From Lamellibrachia satsuma (Eukaryota > Annelida > Polychaeta > Sabellida > Siboglinidae): DNA of 64,000 bases. The notes beneath the pieces were generated by a model. That model saw nothing but the letters and a program-made list of their open reading frames with translations. It was not told the DNA's origin and did not search any database. The stretch is from NCBI GenBank assembly GCA_033239005.1, contig BSQZ01000035.1:3091001-3155000 (forward strand). Reading direction: 5' to 3'. The position numbers and the translations under genes were made by a program. Position 1 is the stretch's first letter. Every line of letters starts with the position of its first letter. Below are positions 40,001 through 53,600 of this stretch, in pieces.

Positions 40001-43000
40001 ACTCAGCAAACCGGTGCACAATGCTGTAAATTTGGTCATTTTCTCCTGCCGTTCTTTCAAAGGGTCTGAAAAAATTAATAACTCTTTTGAAATACATCAA
40101 TTCAGACTTTTTAACAAATACTGATAGTTCTAACATCATTCTTTATGTTTCCTTATAATCATAGTTTTACTCATAACTGAATTATTATCCATTCCTCTCT
40201 TTCTCTAAACATTTTACTGATGTGTTCTTCTGCACATAAGTTTGTTTGTTAATCAAGACAGGTAAAACAACATAAGTTTGTTTGTTAATCAAGACAGGTA
40301 AAACAACATTCCTCATGTAACACTTACAGTTTCCGTAGAAGTTTTCTCAGTAATTTGGTGCGGTCCTTTGGCTGCTCTTTGAGTGAAGTTGTCTTTGTAT
40401 TGTGTAACTCTGCCAGGTAGTTACTAATGTTGTGAGAATCCTCTGAATCCACCTGACTGCCTTTCAGGTTTGGATCCCTTTGTGCTACTACATAGCTAAC
40501 TGAAGCAGACAAATATGTTGACTTACAGGATATGAAGTCTGTAAAGGATTGGTATATGGGTGTATGTACAATACCAAACCAAATCCTTCTGTCTAACAGT
40601 GTACTCAACTCAATTAGCCCTTTGCAAATCATATTTGTTTATGCTCAAATATGTAGTTTAAGTAATTTGCATGGTTGGTTTAATAAGAGTGTGCAATATC
40701 AAATGTTTACTTTGACATTAGCTTGGGCAAGTTGTGAAAGCGTGAGCACCATAATTATGTTATAATAAGAGTCGGACCACTTCTGCCTTTTTTGATAAAA
40801 TTTTTATCTCACTCAGTCAAAAATAATTGCTTAGTAGATCAAAGCTTGCCATTTCAATACAAGGATATTGGTAAATCATGATTAAGATGTAAATGCATCT
40901 GAAATGTATGTACATGTACATGTCCTTGTCAGTAATGTGCCATACTGGTCTCAATTCTGATTAAAATGTCATGACCATTTGATATTATGGATTCGTACTT
41001 GATGCATATCTAGAAGCAAGTGCAAAAACTATTAATTATTCCAATTTCCATTACAAAATAACATATTTATCTGTATTTTCACTAATTGTGGTCAATACAA
41101 ATGACCCCATGAAACTGTATATCACTTCTAAATGATCGGACTTGCCCAATATTGCCCATTAACAGTTTTATGTGTGTAGCCTAAGTAGTTTCATCCATAG
41201 CTTATCATTATATCTATGGCAGAGTAAAAAAACACCACTAAGTCTTTCTGACATGATGTAGTAACACTACTAAGTCAATATTAATGATCAATATGACCAC
41301 ACGGTGTACTTGATGCATGGATTCGTACTTGATGCGTGGACTTGTACTCCACGTTTTGTTATTGCTGTATAGTAATAATTAATATTTATAAAAAAAATGG
41401 ATGGATTCACAATACAAAGTATCTATTATATGTTGGTATATGTTGGTATATGTTGCAGCAACCTGTTTTTTATGGTAGCCTAGTGTGTTCCCCACAGATA
41501 AAAGTCCAACAAAAAATCCACAAATTCCTAAGTTTTGCTAATCTGTTTTCTAGTCTAAACCTAGCAAACTGGCACAACAGTCATAGATCACCAACAGACC
41601 TAGAAAACTGGCACAACAGTCACAGATCACCAACAGACCTAGAAAACTGGCACAACAGTCATAGATGACCAACAGACCTAACACACTGGCACAACAGTCA
41701 CAGATCACCAACATACCTAAAAAACTGGCACAACAGTCATAGATGACCAACATACCTAGAAAACTGGCACAACAGTCACAGATCACCAACATACCTAAAA
41801 AACTGGCACAACAGTCATAGATCACCAACATACCTAAAAAACTGGCACAACAGTCATAGATCACCAACAGACCTAGAAAACTGGCACAACAGTCATAGAT
41901 CACCAACATACCTAAAACACTGGCACAACAGTCATATATGACCAACATACCTACAAAACTGGCACAACAGTCATAGATGACCAACAGACCTAACACACTG
42001 GCACAACAGTCATAGATCACCAACAGTCCTAACACACTGGCACAACAGTCATAGATCACCAACATACCTAAAAAACTGGCACAACAGTCATAGATGACCA
42101 ACATACCTAAAAAACTGGCACAACAGTCATAGATCACAAACATACCTAGAAAACTGGCACAACAGTCATAGATCACCAACAGACCTAGAAAACTGGCACA
42201 ACAGTCATAGATCACCAACATACCTAAAAAACTGGCACAACAGTCATAGATGACCAACATACCTAAAAAACTGGCACAACAGTCATAGATGACCAACAGA
42301 CCTAACACACTGGCACAACAGTCATAGATCACCAACAGACCTAACACACTGGCACAACAGTCATAGATCACCAACATACCTAAAAAACTGGCACAACAGT
42401 CATAGATCACCAACAGACCTAGCAAACTGGCACAACAGTCATAGATCACCAATAAACTAGCAAACTGGCACAACAGTAATAGATCACCAATAGACCTAGC
42501 AAACTGGCACAACAGTCATAGATCACCAACAGACCTAGCAAACTAGCACAACAGTCATAGATCACCAATATACCTAGCAAACTGGCACAACAGTCATAAA
42601 TTACCAACATACCTAGCAAACTGGCACAACAGTCATAGATCACCAATAGCACACTGGCACAACAGTCATAGATCACCAATAGACCTAGCAAACTGGCACA
42701 ACAGTCATAGATCACCAACAGACCTAGAAAACTGGTACAACAGTCATAGATCACCAACAGACCTAGAAAACTGGCACAACAGTCATAGATGACCAACAGA
42801 CCTAACACACTGGCACAACAGTCACAGATCACCAACATACCTAAAAAACTGGCACAACAGTCATAGATCACCAACATACCTAAAAAACTGGCACAACAGT
42901 CATAGATCACCAACAGACCTAGACAACTGGCACAACAGTCATAGATCACCAACATACCTAAAACACTGGCACAACAGTCATATATGACCAACATACCTAA

Positions 43001-44387
43001 AAAACTGGCACAACAGTCATAGATGACCAACAGACCTAACACACTGGCACAACAGTCATAGATCACCAACAGACCTAACACACTGGCACAACAGTCATAG
43101 ATCACCAACATACCTAAAAAACTGGCACAACAGTCATAGATGACCAACATACCTAAAAAACTGGCACAACAGTCATAGATCACCAACATACCTAGAAAAC
43201 TGGCACAACAGTCATATATCACCAACAGACCTAGAAAACTGGCACAACAGTCATAGATCACCAACATACCGAAAAAACTGGCACAACAGTCATAGATGAC
43301 CAACATACCTAAAAAAACTGGCACAACAGTCATAGATGACCAACAGACCTAACACACTGGCACAACAGTCATAGATCACCAACAGACCTAACACACTGGC
43401 ACAACAGTCATAGATCACCAACATACCTAAAAAACTGGCACAACAGTCATAGATCACCAACAGACCTAGCAAACTGGCACAACAGTCATAGATCACCAAT
43501 AAACTAGAAAACTGGCACAACAGTAATAGATCACCAATAGACCTAGCAAACTGGCACAACAGTCATAGATCACCAACAGACCTAGCAAACTGGCACAACA
43601 GTCATAGATCACCAATATACCTAGCAAACTGGCACAACAGTCATAAATTACCAACATACCTAGCAAACTGGCACAACAGTCATAGATCACCAATAGCACA
43701 CTGGCACAACAGTCATAGATCACCAATAGACCTAGCAAACTGGCACAACAGTCATAGATCACCAACAGACCTAACAAACTGGCACAACAGTCATAGATCA
43801 CCAATAGCAAACTGGCACAACAGTCATAGATCACCAATGGACCTAGCAAACTGGCACAACAGTAATAGATCACCAACAGACCTAGCAAACTGGCACAACA
43901 GTAGTAAATCACCAACAGACCTAACAAATTCGCACAACAGTCATAGATCACCAATAGACCTAGCAAACTGGCACAACAGTCATAGATCACCAACAGACCT
44001 AGCAAACTGGCACAACAGTCATAGATCACCAACAGACCTAACAAACTGGCACAACAGTCATAGATCACCAACAGACCTAACAAACTGGCACAACAGTCAT
44101 AGATCACCAACAGACCTAACAAACTGGCACAACAGTCATAAAACTCCAACAGACCTAACAAACTGGCACAACAGTCATAGATCACCAACAGACCTAACAA
44201 ACTGGCACAACAGTCATAGATCACCAACAGACCTAACAAACTGGCACAACAGTCATGGATCACCAACAGCACTTCAAATACTTTTATAGACATTTTGTAC
44301 AACAAAACATCAAATATTATATATATATTCTCTCACAAAATTGCAGCAATTTTGGCATATTTGATGTTTTGTTGCAATTTTGTGAAG

Positions 44388-44460
<73 letters not shown>

Positions 44461-44532
44461 ACAAAATTGCATTAATTTTGGCATATTTGATGTTTTGTTG
44501 TACAAAATGTATATATATTATGTATATATTAT

Positions 44533-44601
<69 letters not shown>

Positions 44602-44604
44602 GTG

Positions 44605-44636
<32 letters not shown>

Positions 44637-47600
44637 GAAAGGGAGAGAAGATAGAGAGCAAAAAGGGAAAGAAACTGAGAGGAAGGGAGGCAGATAAAAA
44701 ATAGAGGGTGAAATTGGTAAGGAGATATGTAATAATCATCATGTCTGGATACAAGTCTTCATAAATTTTACATTAGCACTACTGACTTGAATTTGACTGA
44801 CTGTGTCTTACAGTAATGTCTGCATCTACACACCAAGAGATTTATCACTGGCCATGTCATCAGCACCGGATCTTCTTGACTTCTCTCTACTGTAACAGAA
44901 AAAGACACCACATGAAGTACATACAACACAATAACAAACAGTTATCTACTATAATTTCCCATAAATGACACACCTGGCCCACATAAAGGAAACAATAGGA
45001 CAAAACTGATAATCGTCTAAGATATTTTAGACCTTTGTCTGGTCCCCCTAGATCAACCACTGTTGGTGTGGTCCCCCTAGATCCACCTATGTTGGTCTGG
45101 TCCCCTTAGATCCACCACTGTTGGTCTGATCCCCCTAGATCCACCACTGTTGGTTTGGGTCCCTTAGATCCACCTCTGTTGGTCCAGTCCCCGTAGATCC
45201 CCCATCGTTGGTCTGGTCCCCCTAGATAATAACAATAAAAAAATTATTCACGATAAACCTTATAAAATAATATTTTATCTTCCTAAGGTCATGATTTAAA
45301 AATAGATAACTACTATATAAATACATATATATAGGGTAGAGCCTAAAACTAAATAATGTTGTGAACTAGTAAAGTGTAAAATTTAGTAAATATTCATTTA
45401 AAATATAACAATCAGATAAGTTGAATACAGCTGTAGAATGTAAAAATTGTGTGATTTAAGAAAACAGGGGATGAATAAAATGCATAAGAACAATAGGTCA
45501 ATAAGTTAACTAAGTCAGCTAAAATGCTGATGCTGTTAAGAGTTACTGTTACACCTTCAACCAAAAATATTGTTCAGATATGCTCTTTTAAAAGCATTTA
45601 CATAATTGCATTGTCTTAGTGCTGTTTTAACATTGTCTTAGTGCTGGTTTAACATTGTCTTAGTGCTGGTTTAACATTGTCTTAGTGCTGGGTTAACATT
45701 GTCTTAGTGCTGGGTTAACATTGTCTTAGTGCTGTTTTAACATTGTCTTAGTGCTGGGTTAACATTGTCTTAGTGCTGGGTTAACATTGTCTTAGTGCTG
45801 GTTTAACATTGTCTTAGTGCTGGTTTAACATTGTCTTAGTGCTGGGTTAACATTGGCTTAGTGCTGGTTTAACATTGGCTTAGTGCTGGTTTAACATTGT
45901 CTTAGTGCTGGGTTAACATTGGCTTAGTGCTGGGTTAAGATTGTTCCATATCTTCAGACCGGTGACGGCTATTTAAGTTGTGTCAAGGTACCGCCACTTT
46001 GTTTTTTTCGCATTGATGATCATTCTGTTTTCATCACACCAATTAGATATTTTGTGAAGACCGTTGTTTAGGCTTTGCTTAACTGACTGGATGGAGTTTC
46101 CTGTGGCAGTGATGGTGGATTCATCGGAGTACATGTCCACAGTGACATAGTAGTGCTCAAGGGCATGTCATTCATGAACACAGTGAAGAAAAGCAGCCAC
46201 AGAACAGAGCCTCGAGGAACCTCAGACGGGTTAGACAGTGTGTCCTTAAATTGAACAATCTGCTGATGCTCTAACAGGAATGAAGAGAACCATCGCATTG
46301 TCTGCTTTGAACATCCGTTGATGGCCTATTTCTCCAGTAAGACAGTGTGGTTCACAAGATCGAATGCCTTTCGCAAGTCCAGCAGCACCATGCCATTCAA
46401 GAGTCCTTTGTCAATAGCTTGTATCCACTCATATATCATGTAGTCAAGGGCTTTTTCACATCAATGTTTGGCACAAAAACCTGACTGGCTGAAGCAAGTT
46501 GTGTGACATAAGGTAGGCGTACAGACTGTCATTTACGTGTCTCTCTAAAATCTTACTGAGAGCACACAAGACTGAAATTGGCCGGCAGGCCCCTTCTTGT
46601 GAATTAGGGTGACCTTTGCAAGTTTCTAAAATGTTGGAAATTTGCTGCTCCTAATACTATTGCAGATCCACCACTGTTGGTCTGATCTCCCTAGATCCAC
46701 CTGTGTTTTTCTGGTCCCCCTAGATCCACCACTACTGGTCTGATCTCCCTAGATCCACATTTGTTTTTCCGGTCCCCCTAGATCCACCACTATTGGTCTG
46801 ATCTCCTAAATCCACCACTGTTGGCTGATCTTCCTAGATCCATCACAGTTGGTCTGGTCCCCCTAGATCCCCTACTGTTGGTCTGGTCCCCCTTCATCCA
46901 CAAATGTTGGTCTGGTCCCCCTTCATCCACCAATATTTGTCTGATCCCCCTACATCCACCACTGTCTGGTCCCCTTTGATCCACCACTGTTGATTTGGTC
47001 CCACTTGATCCACCACTGTTGATCTGGTCCCCCTTGATCTACCGCTGTTGGTTTGGTCCCACTTGATCCACCAGTGTTGGTCTGGTCCCCTAGATCCCCA
47101 CTGTTGCTCTGGTCCTCCTAGATCCCACTGTTGCTCTGGTCCCCTAGATCCCCACTGTTGCTCTGGTCCCCCTAGATCCCACTGTTGCTCTGGTCCCCCA
47201 GATCCCCACTGTTGCACTGGTCCCCCTAGATCACCACTGTTTCTCTGGTCCCCCTAGATCCCACTGTTTCTCTGGTCCCCCTAGATCCCATTGTTGCTTT
47301 GGTCCCCCTAAATTCTCACTGTTGCTCTGGTCCCCCTAGATCCCCACTGTTGCTCTGGTCATGCATACACATACACATACATAGGTACATACGTACGTAC
47401 ATATGTCCGTATTGCAGGATCTGATGACACATTAAATGATCTGATGACACATTGTGTTGTCTAATGACACATCGTCTGACGACACATTGTAGGGTCTGAT
47501 GGCATACTGTAGTGTCTGATGGCACACTGTATGGTCTGATGACACACTGTAATGTCTGATGACACATTGCAGGGTCTAATGACACATTGTATGGTTTGGT

Positions 47601-50600
47601 GACACATTGTAGGGTCTGGTGAAACATTGCATCAATCCAAAATATGTAAGAACTAATTTTAGTATTTACTATTATTACTATTATTCATACACTGATCAGG
47701 GAAATATTTATTATAACATGTCTTAATGAATAACAAATTGATGTGTAACTAACCTCCGGATGACCGAATGATTAGGAATTCCCGATTTCTGTTCGTCTTG
47801 CACAAACATGGTCTTGTATGTGCTCATGAATGCCCGGTGAGCCTCGGCTGTTGACTTAACAGTGTCACTGCAGCCAGGGCACACCAGAGGGAGTATTACA
47901 ACACAGCACAGTTAGCTAATAACTTGTGGTTAGTTCAAGTAGATCATAAGCGTAACAAAATTACTATAACATTCTTGTTCTGAGTCTTCTGTCGTGTGGC
48001 AGGTCTTTGGCTCCAGTAGTATTCAATTATATTTCAAATTTATTTAACAACAGGTGAGTTTAAGTGAATTGTTATGCCCGAATAACTTGAGTTAAAAATT
48101 TACATGATGTAATAAAAAAATAATTGAAAAGTAATTGAAAATACCATTTACTTTTTCACTAATTCGAATTAAAACAAAACACCAATTCCAATTCCAGAAT
48201 TGGTGTTTCAATTCCAATTACAATGCAACTGACCCACAGTCTGTTCAAATTATGTATCAGAAGAGAGAGGAAGTCTGCAGTTGTAAACAGTGATGCCTGC
48301 ATTTACTAACAATAAACATGGTGCACTAATAATGACTTACATATCCTTGAGCCCATCAATGGTGCAGAGCTGCCGTAACTTGTCATAGTCTATCACTGGG
48401 TGGGATGTGGAATGGCTTGCAGGTGGCACTGAAAAGGTATTATGTTAGTTAGAATATAAAGGTACATTCTTATATAGCGTGGTATCCAGTCTTTGGGACT
48501 GTTCAAAACACTTTACACTTCACCCCTTGGCAGATCTGTTCGTTCCAATGTCATCTTGACTTCTCTGGGAAGCATTCAGTCACGCTGCAATTACTGCGCG
48601 AAGACTATTCGTTCAGATAACCATGTCTGTAGCCAGGTACTCATTTATCCAGCTGAGTGAACTGTGGAAATGTGGGATGAATGAAATTGCTAAAGCTTCG
48701 AAACGACAGCAAAAAAATTCTAACCCGAGTTCTCTCGATTGTGAGCCTGACGTTCTAACCACTATGGTCTATGCTACCGCACTACACTATATTATGACTT
48801 AAACTAATTTAACACTAAAAAGAGTTATTGGATTCAGTGGGGAGTATCTATCACACTCTCATGACTGTGAAATGTATTCATCATGCTCTCTTGACTCTGT
48901 TGGGTATTTATCATGCTCTCATGACTCTGAGGAAGTATCTATCAATATCTCATGACTGTGTAGTATTTACCAGGCTTTCATGATTCGGTGGTGAGTACGT
49001 AACATGCTCTCATGACTCTGTGGTGAGTATGTGTCATGCTCCCATGACTCTGTGGGGAGAATGTGTCATGCTCCCATGACTCTGTGGTGAGTATGTGTCA
49101 TGCTCCCATGACTCTGTGGGGAGTATGTGTCATGCTCCCATGACTCTGTGGGGACTATGTGTCATGCTCCCATGACTCTGTGGGGACTATGTGTCATGTT
49201 CCCATGACTCTGTGGGGAGAATGTGTCATGCTCCCATGACTCTGTGGGGACTATGTGTCATGCTCCCATGATTCTGTGGGGACTATGTGTCATGCTCCCA
49301 TGACTCTGTGGGGACTATGTGTCATGCTCCCATGACTCTGTGGGGACTATGTGTCATGCTCCCATGACTCTGTGGGGACTATGTGTCATGCTCCCATGAC
49401 TCTGTGGGGACTATGTGTCATGCTCCCATGACTCTGTTGGGACTATGTGTCATGCTCCCATGACTCTGTGGGGACTATGTGTCATGCTCCCATGACTCTG
49501 TGGGAGTGTTTACCAGGCTCTTGTGATTAAGAGGATTAACAAGTTTGTAACAGCAAAAAACTGGTTCATGTGAACATATAGTGGACAATATTATATCACT
49601 GGGGTTTTTGGGAAATGCTTTTCGATCAGGTAATTTATGTTAGAAGAATTTAAGGAACATTTTGCAGTTGTTCTTGATAAGTTGAATGGCAGATCCTCCC
49701 ATCTGACCTTTTGTTTTGGTGGCAAGCATGATCCACTCATTATGATGGTCAATAATCATTTTCTAAATTTTTATCCATGACTCCATGTATACTGGGAGTA
49801 AAAATTACATCTTCATTTTAGGTGCATTCATTAGATATTGTCTATATTAGTTTCTTAGCATATTTATATAATGTTTTCACTTGCGTTACTAAACTGATTT
49901 AAAGCATAGTTCTTAAGAATAGTTTTTTTTATAATTGTATTTAGCGTTTTTATGGTTATATATTGAGTCTTACTTGTATAAATGAATATATTTAAAGTAT
50001 TAAGCATAATTACCTCTCAAGAAACTTAGTGTTCATCCTGTACAAGTTTCTTGAGAGGTAATTATGCTTAATATTAATAACCAAGAAACCGGATGATCTA
50101 TCCATTCAAGGATACTTAAAGTAGATTTTAGAATATTTTAGTATATTTAATTTGTTGGCAGTTTCATGATCATTTTCTTACTTTTACTTGTATTACAAAC
50201 TATATTTAAAGTAGTGTTATAGAATATTTTAACACTGCTTTGTTAGCATTGTTTAGCATTAGTGTAGACTATTCTCAGTATAATCATTCTCTTAGTAATT
50301 GTATGGCTTGTAAAATACTACTGTGTATGTAAGGCACCTGAGAGCAATCTCAATTGATCGGGTGCTATATAAGTACTTTTATTATTGTTATTATAATGTA
50401 TTAGTTCCAGCTTTCTACATCCTTCTTGTGCCCTCCATGCTTCTATTGTACGTGGGGCCTAAGATTGGTCTTATACAGAGGTGTAATGAAGCTCTTTCTT
50501 TTGCATATGTTATATTTAATTTCCTGCAGAAGATACAATTCCATAGCTAATATGAATCCATCTTATCAGCACTACCCAGGGGTAATTAAAACTCATTAGT

Positions 50601-53600
50601 CCTTCTCTTTGATGGTCTGGTTGACTGCTTTACAATTACACACACTTGTTCATGAATTGAGGCTATTGTAGGCCTACGTATGTGACAATCTATTTGCAGG
50701 AACCGCAAGAGGAATTACCCACGAACGACCGGAAATTATAAGACAGGTGCATACCATGGCCAACATAGGCAATAATATCAAGTTTTTTCCATAATGTAAT
50801 GTTAGATGGGGAACTAGTGCACATCTTTGCCAAATCTGAGCTTATAATTTATAACAAAGTTTTGGCATAAATGGCATCTAGATGCATTGAACCTAAACCC
50901 CTTACAACACGTCCTTGGCATACCCATTCCATGTTATAATTACAAAAGCTTTTCAGCTCCCCTTAGTTACTAAACAATTCATCCAGTTCAGCTTCTAGAC
51001 ATAGTGGAACACCCTAGTATAGATCCTGATGCGGATCCATGTTGCAACGATAACATAACAATTAAAACTGACACACACTAACCACTTTTTACATGTGTAT
51101 TCCATCATTTCCGTGACATACAATCTGCATGATAGTGCCATCAATAAGCAGAAGAAATGTGGTCCAAATAATTGATTGTATGTTTATCGTCTAATGTTGG
51201 GCTATATTACTGTAATCTATGATGTCACGTGATGGTACACACTTTTTCATCACAAAACTATCATAATTTTATATTTATGCATTATTCCTGTCATAGATTG
51301 AAGTTTAAATGAATAACTAAACACAACACAGCTGTGTACAATATAACAATGACAGCAACTTATTTATTACAATGACGTGACAGGCCATGTGGTTAGGATG
51401 GTCCACTGCACTCCTCCCCGTTTAACTATGTGTCCCAGTCTATTTTTGGAGGGAGACAGGGGAGCAGTTGCCTACTGCTCTTCTCTAGCTGTCCTGATGA
51501 GGTTCACTGTTAGCCAGGTGTTAGACTTAACTTAGTTAAATGAAACACTTGTCATCACGATTTTTTATTTGATCATCCAAAAATAGTGACCTGGGTCATA
51601 TCCCAATGTCATAGTATACTGACCTGGGTCAATATTATTATACCATGGGCATATGACCCGAGCCAACATATAAATTTAATGAAAATATTATTCCTTTAAA
51701 TAGTATTCTACTAATTCAAACACATACCTGGAACTGCACTTTGAAATAAATGCACATATGTCATTGTCATAACAAAAAATATACTACTACAGACACTTGA
51801 TTAAACTCCTAAAATTAGTTAAAAAATAATATTCTGTGTTCTTGACACGAATGTTCTACTCTGAAAGATTAATTGTTAATTATAAAATGTTAATTAAGAT
51901 GTCACACGAGCACATTGTAAATGATGATTGTTGGGAAAATGCTTAATAAAAAAAAATTAGTCCTAAAAAGTCCTAAAAACATCAACAAAAATCAAATCAT
52001 GTTGGTGGTCAATGGTGGATGTGATGGACGTATTACTTTTCATCTGAAATTGTTAGGAGTGACCTGTTACATCACCTTGCAATATGAAAACTAAAATATT
52101 ATAATACTTTGAAATGAAGGTTAGCATGGGGGTCATATCCCCTTGGCATAGTAAATTGACCTGGATCAAAATACTATGCGATGGGGTCAACCTACCAATA
52201 TGATAGAAACAAACATTTATTTTCGTGATCTTTGATTTCTTTCATTAATATTCTACTAATTCATACACATACTGCATGTTGAAATGAATGCACAAAGATA
52301 TATCATTATCATAACAAAGATATTCTACTACAGATACTTGATTGTGTTAATGAACAGCTATGTAGACAGGTTTAACTCCTAATAAGGTTCAAAACTATTA
52401 TCTTCTCTGTTCTTGATGTACATGTATGTACATGTACAAATTGTAATTTTTTTATGTTAATTTAAAAGTGATGTCCTAACAGGGAGTGATCCATCTAAGT
52501 GATGTCCTAACAAGGAGTGATCCATCTAAGTGATGTCCTAACAGGGAGTGATCCATCTAAGTGATGTCCTAACAGGGAGTGATCCATCTAAGTGATGTCC
52601 TAACAGGGAGTGATCCATCTAACTTATAAATCATTAAAAAAATCAAATGAAATTGGTGGATGTATTACTTTTTCACCTGCACTTGTTAGTGATGACCTGT
52701 TATGCCATATTGCAATAGGGAAATTAAAATATTCTAGTAATTTAAATGAATTTTGGGGGGTCATTTTCCTATAAGGTGGATCATTTTCCCATAGGGGAAA
52801 ATCTGCGGTAAAGTGACCAGTGGGTCGATATACTATATGGTATTTTGACCCATAGATCACTTTGTCGTTGATGTCCCGATGTTTGACCCAGATGTCTTGG
52901 TTGATGGAATCACTCTCTGATCCACGATAGGTGGCCCTGGTGCATCAACAACTAAGTCTTCTCGCTTTTTCACCTTTGATGCCATCAAGTGATTTAAACA
53001 GCACACCATCTGTCTTGCAACGCCTCATCCAGGAATTAATGCGCCTAATTTGCAGCTTGCTGGCAATCATCTAAGCGCAGTGGTGTAGCCCACCATTGAC
53101 TTGCCATCTTCCTGGTTCCGTTTATTAAAATGAAATCAATCTGTGATGGTGAAGGGCCACGGCTGATAATGCAAAACCAGCATCTCCATCAACGTGGTGA
53201 ATTAGTTTTTAAATTTACTTAGGTTTACTAAAGCCGGCTTTACACTAGGCAACGCGATTGCAAGCAACGAGGCGATGTTGACGTCACTGAGAAAGGTCAA
53301 GGCCGAACGATGTTGCTTGCGACATATGCCGCAAACAATAGGGTCGCATGTATACACGATGCAACGTTGTTGCATGCAACACGAAGTCACGTGGCTGCAA
53401 TGAGTAAAGTGCCTATACGTATCGATCAATGCAGTTGGTATGGACACCATGTGCGACAGCGACGAAGGACTTTTGGCTGTCACTGCTGTGTGTGAGAAAG
53501 AGAAGATGCTGACACGGCCAAGGTTGTGAAGGAGACAAATGTCTACAGCATGCCACTGCTCAAAACCTTGTTTGTTCTATTTTCCATCTCCGCAGAGATG

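Noticed and set aside
41550..44305. Open frames of 270-320 codons on the minus strand
   Set aside because: They exist only because the 39-bp period is a multiple of 3; the peptide is a simple repeat and shares no splice or start context.
48705..48783. Functional tRNA gene on the minus strand
   Set aside because: The arms do not pair as a tRNA, and the sequence continues into a SINE body.
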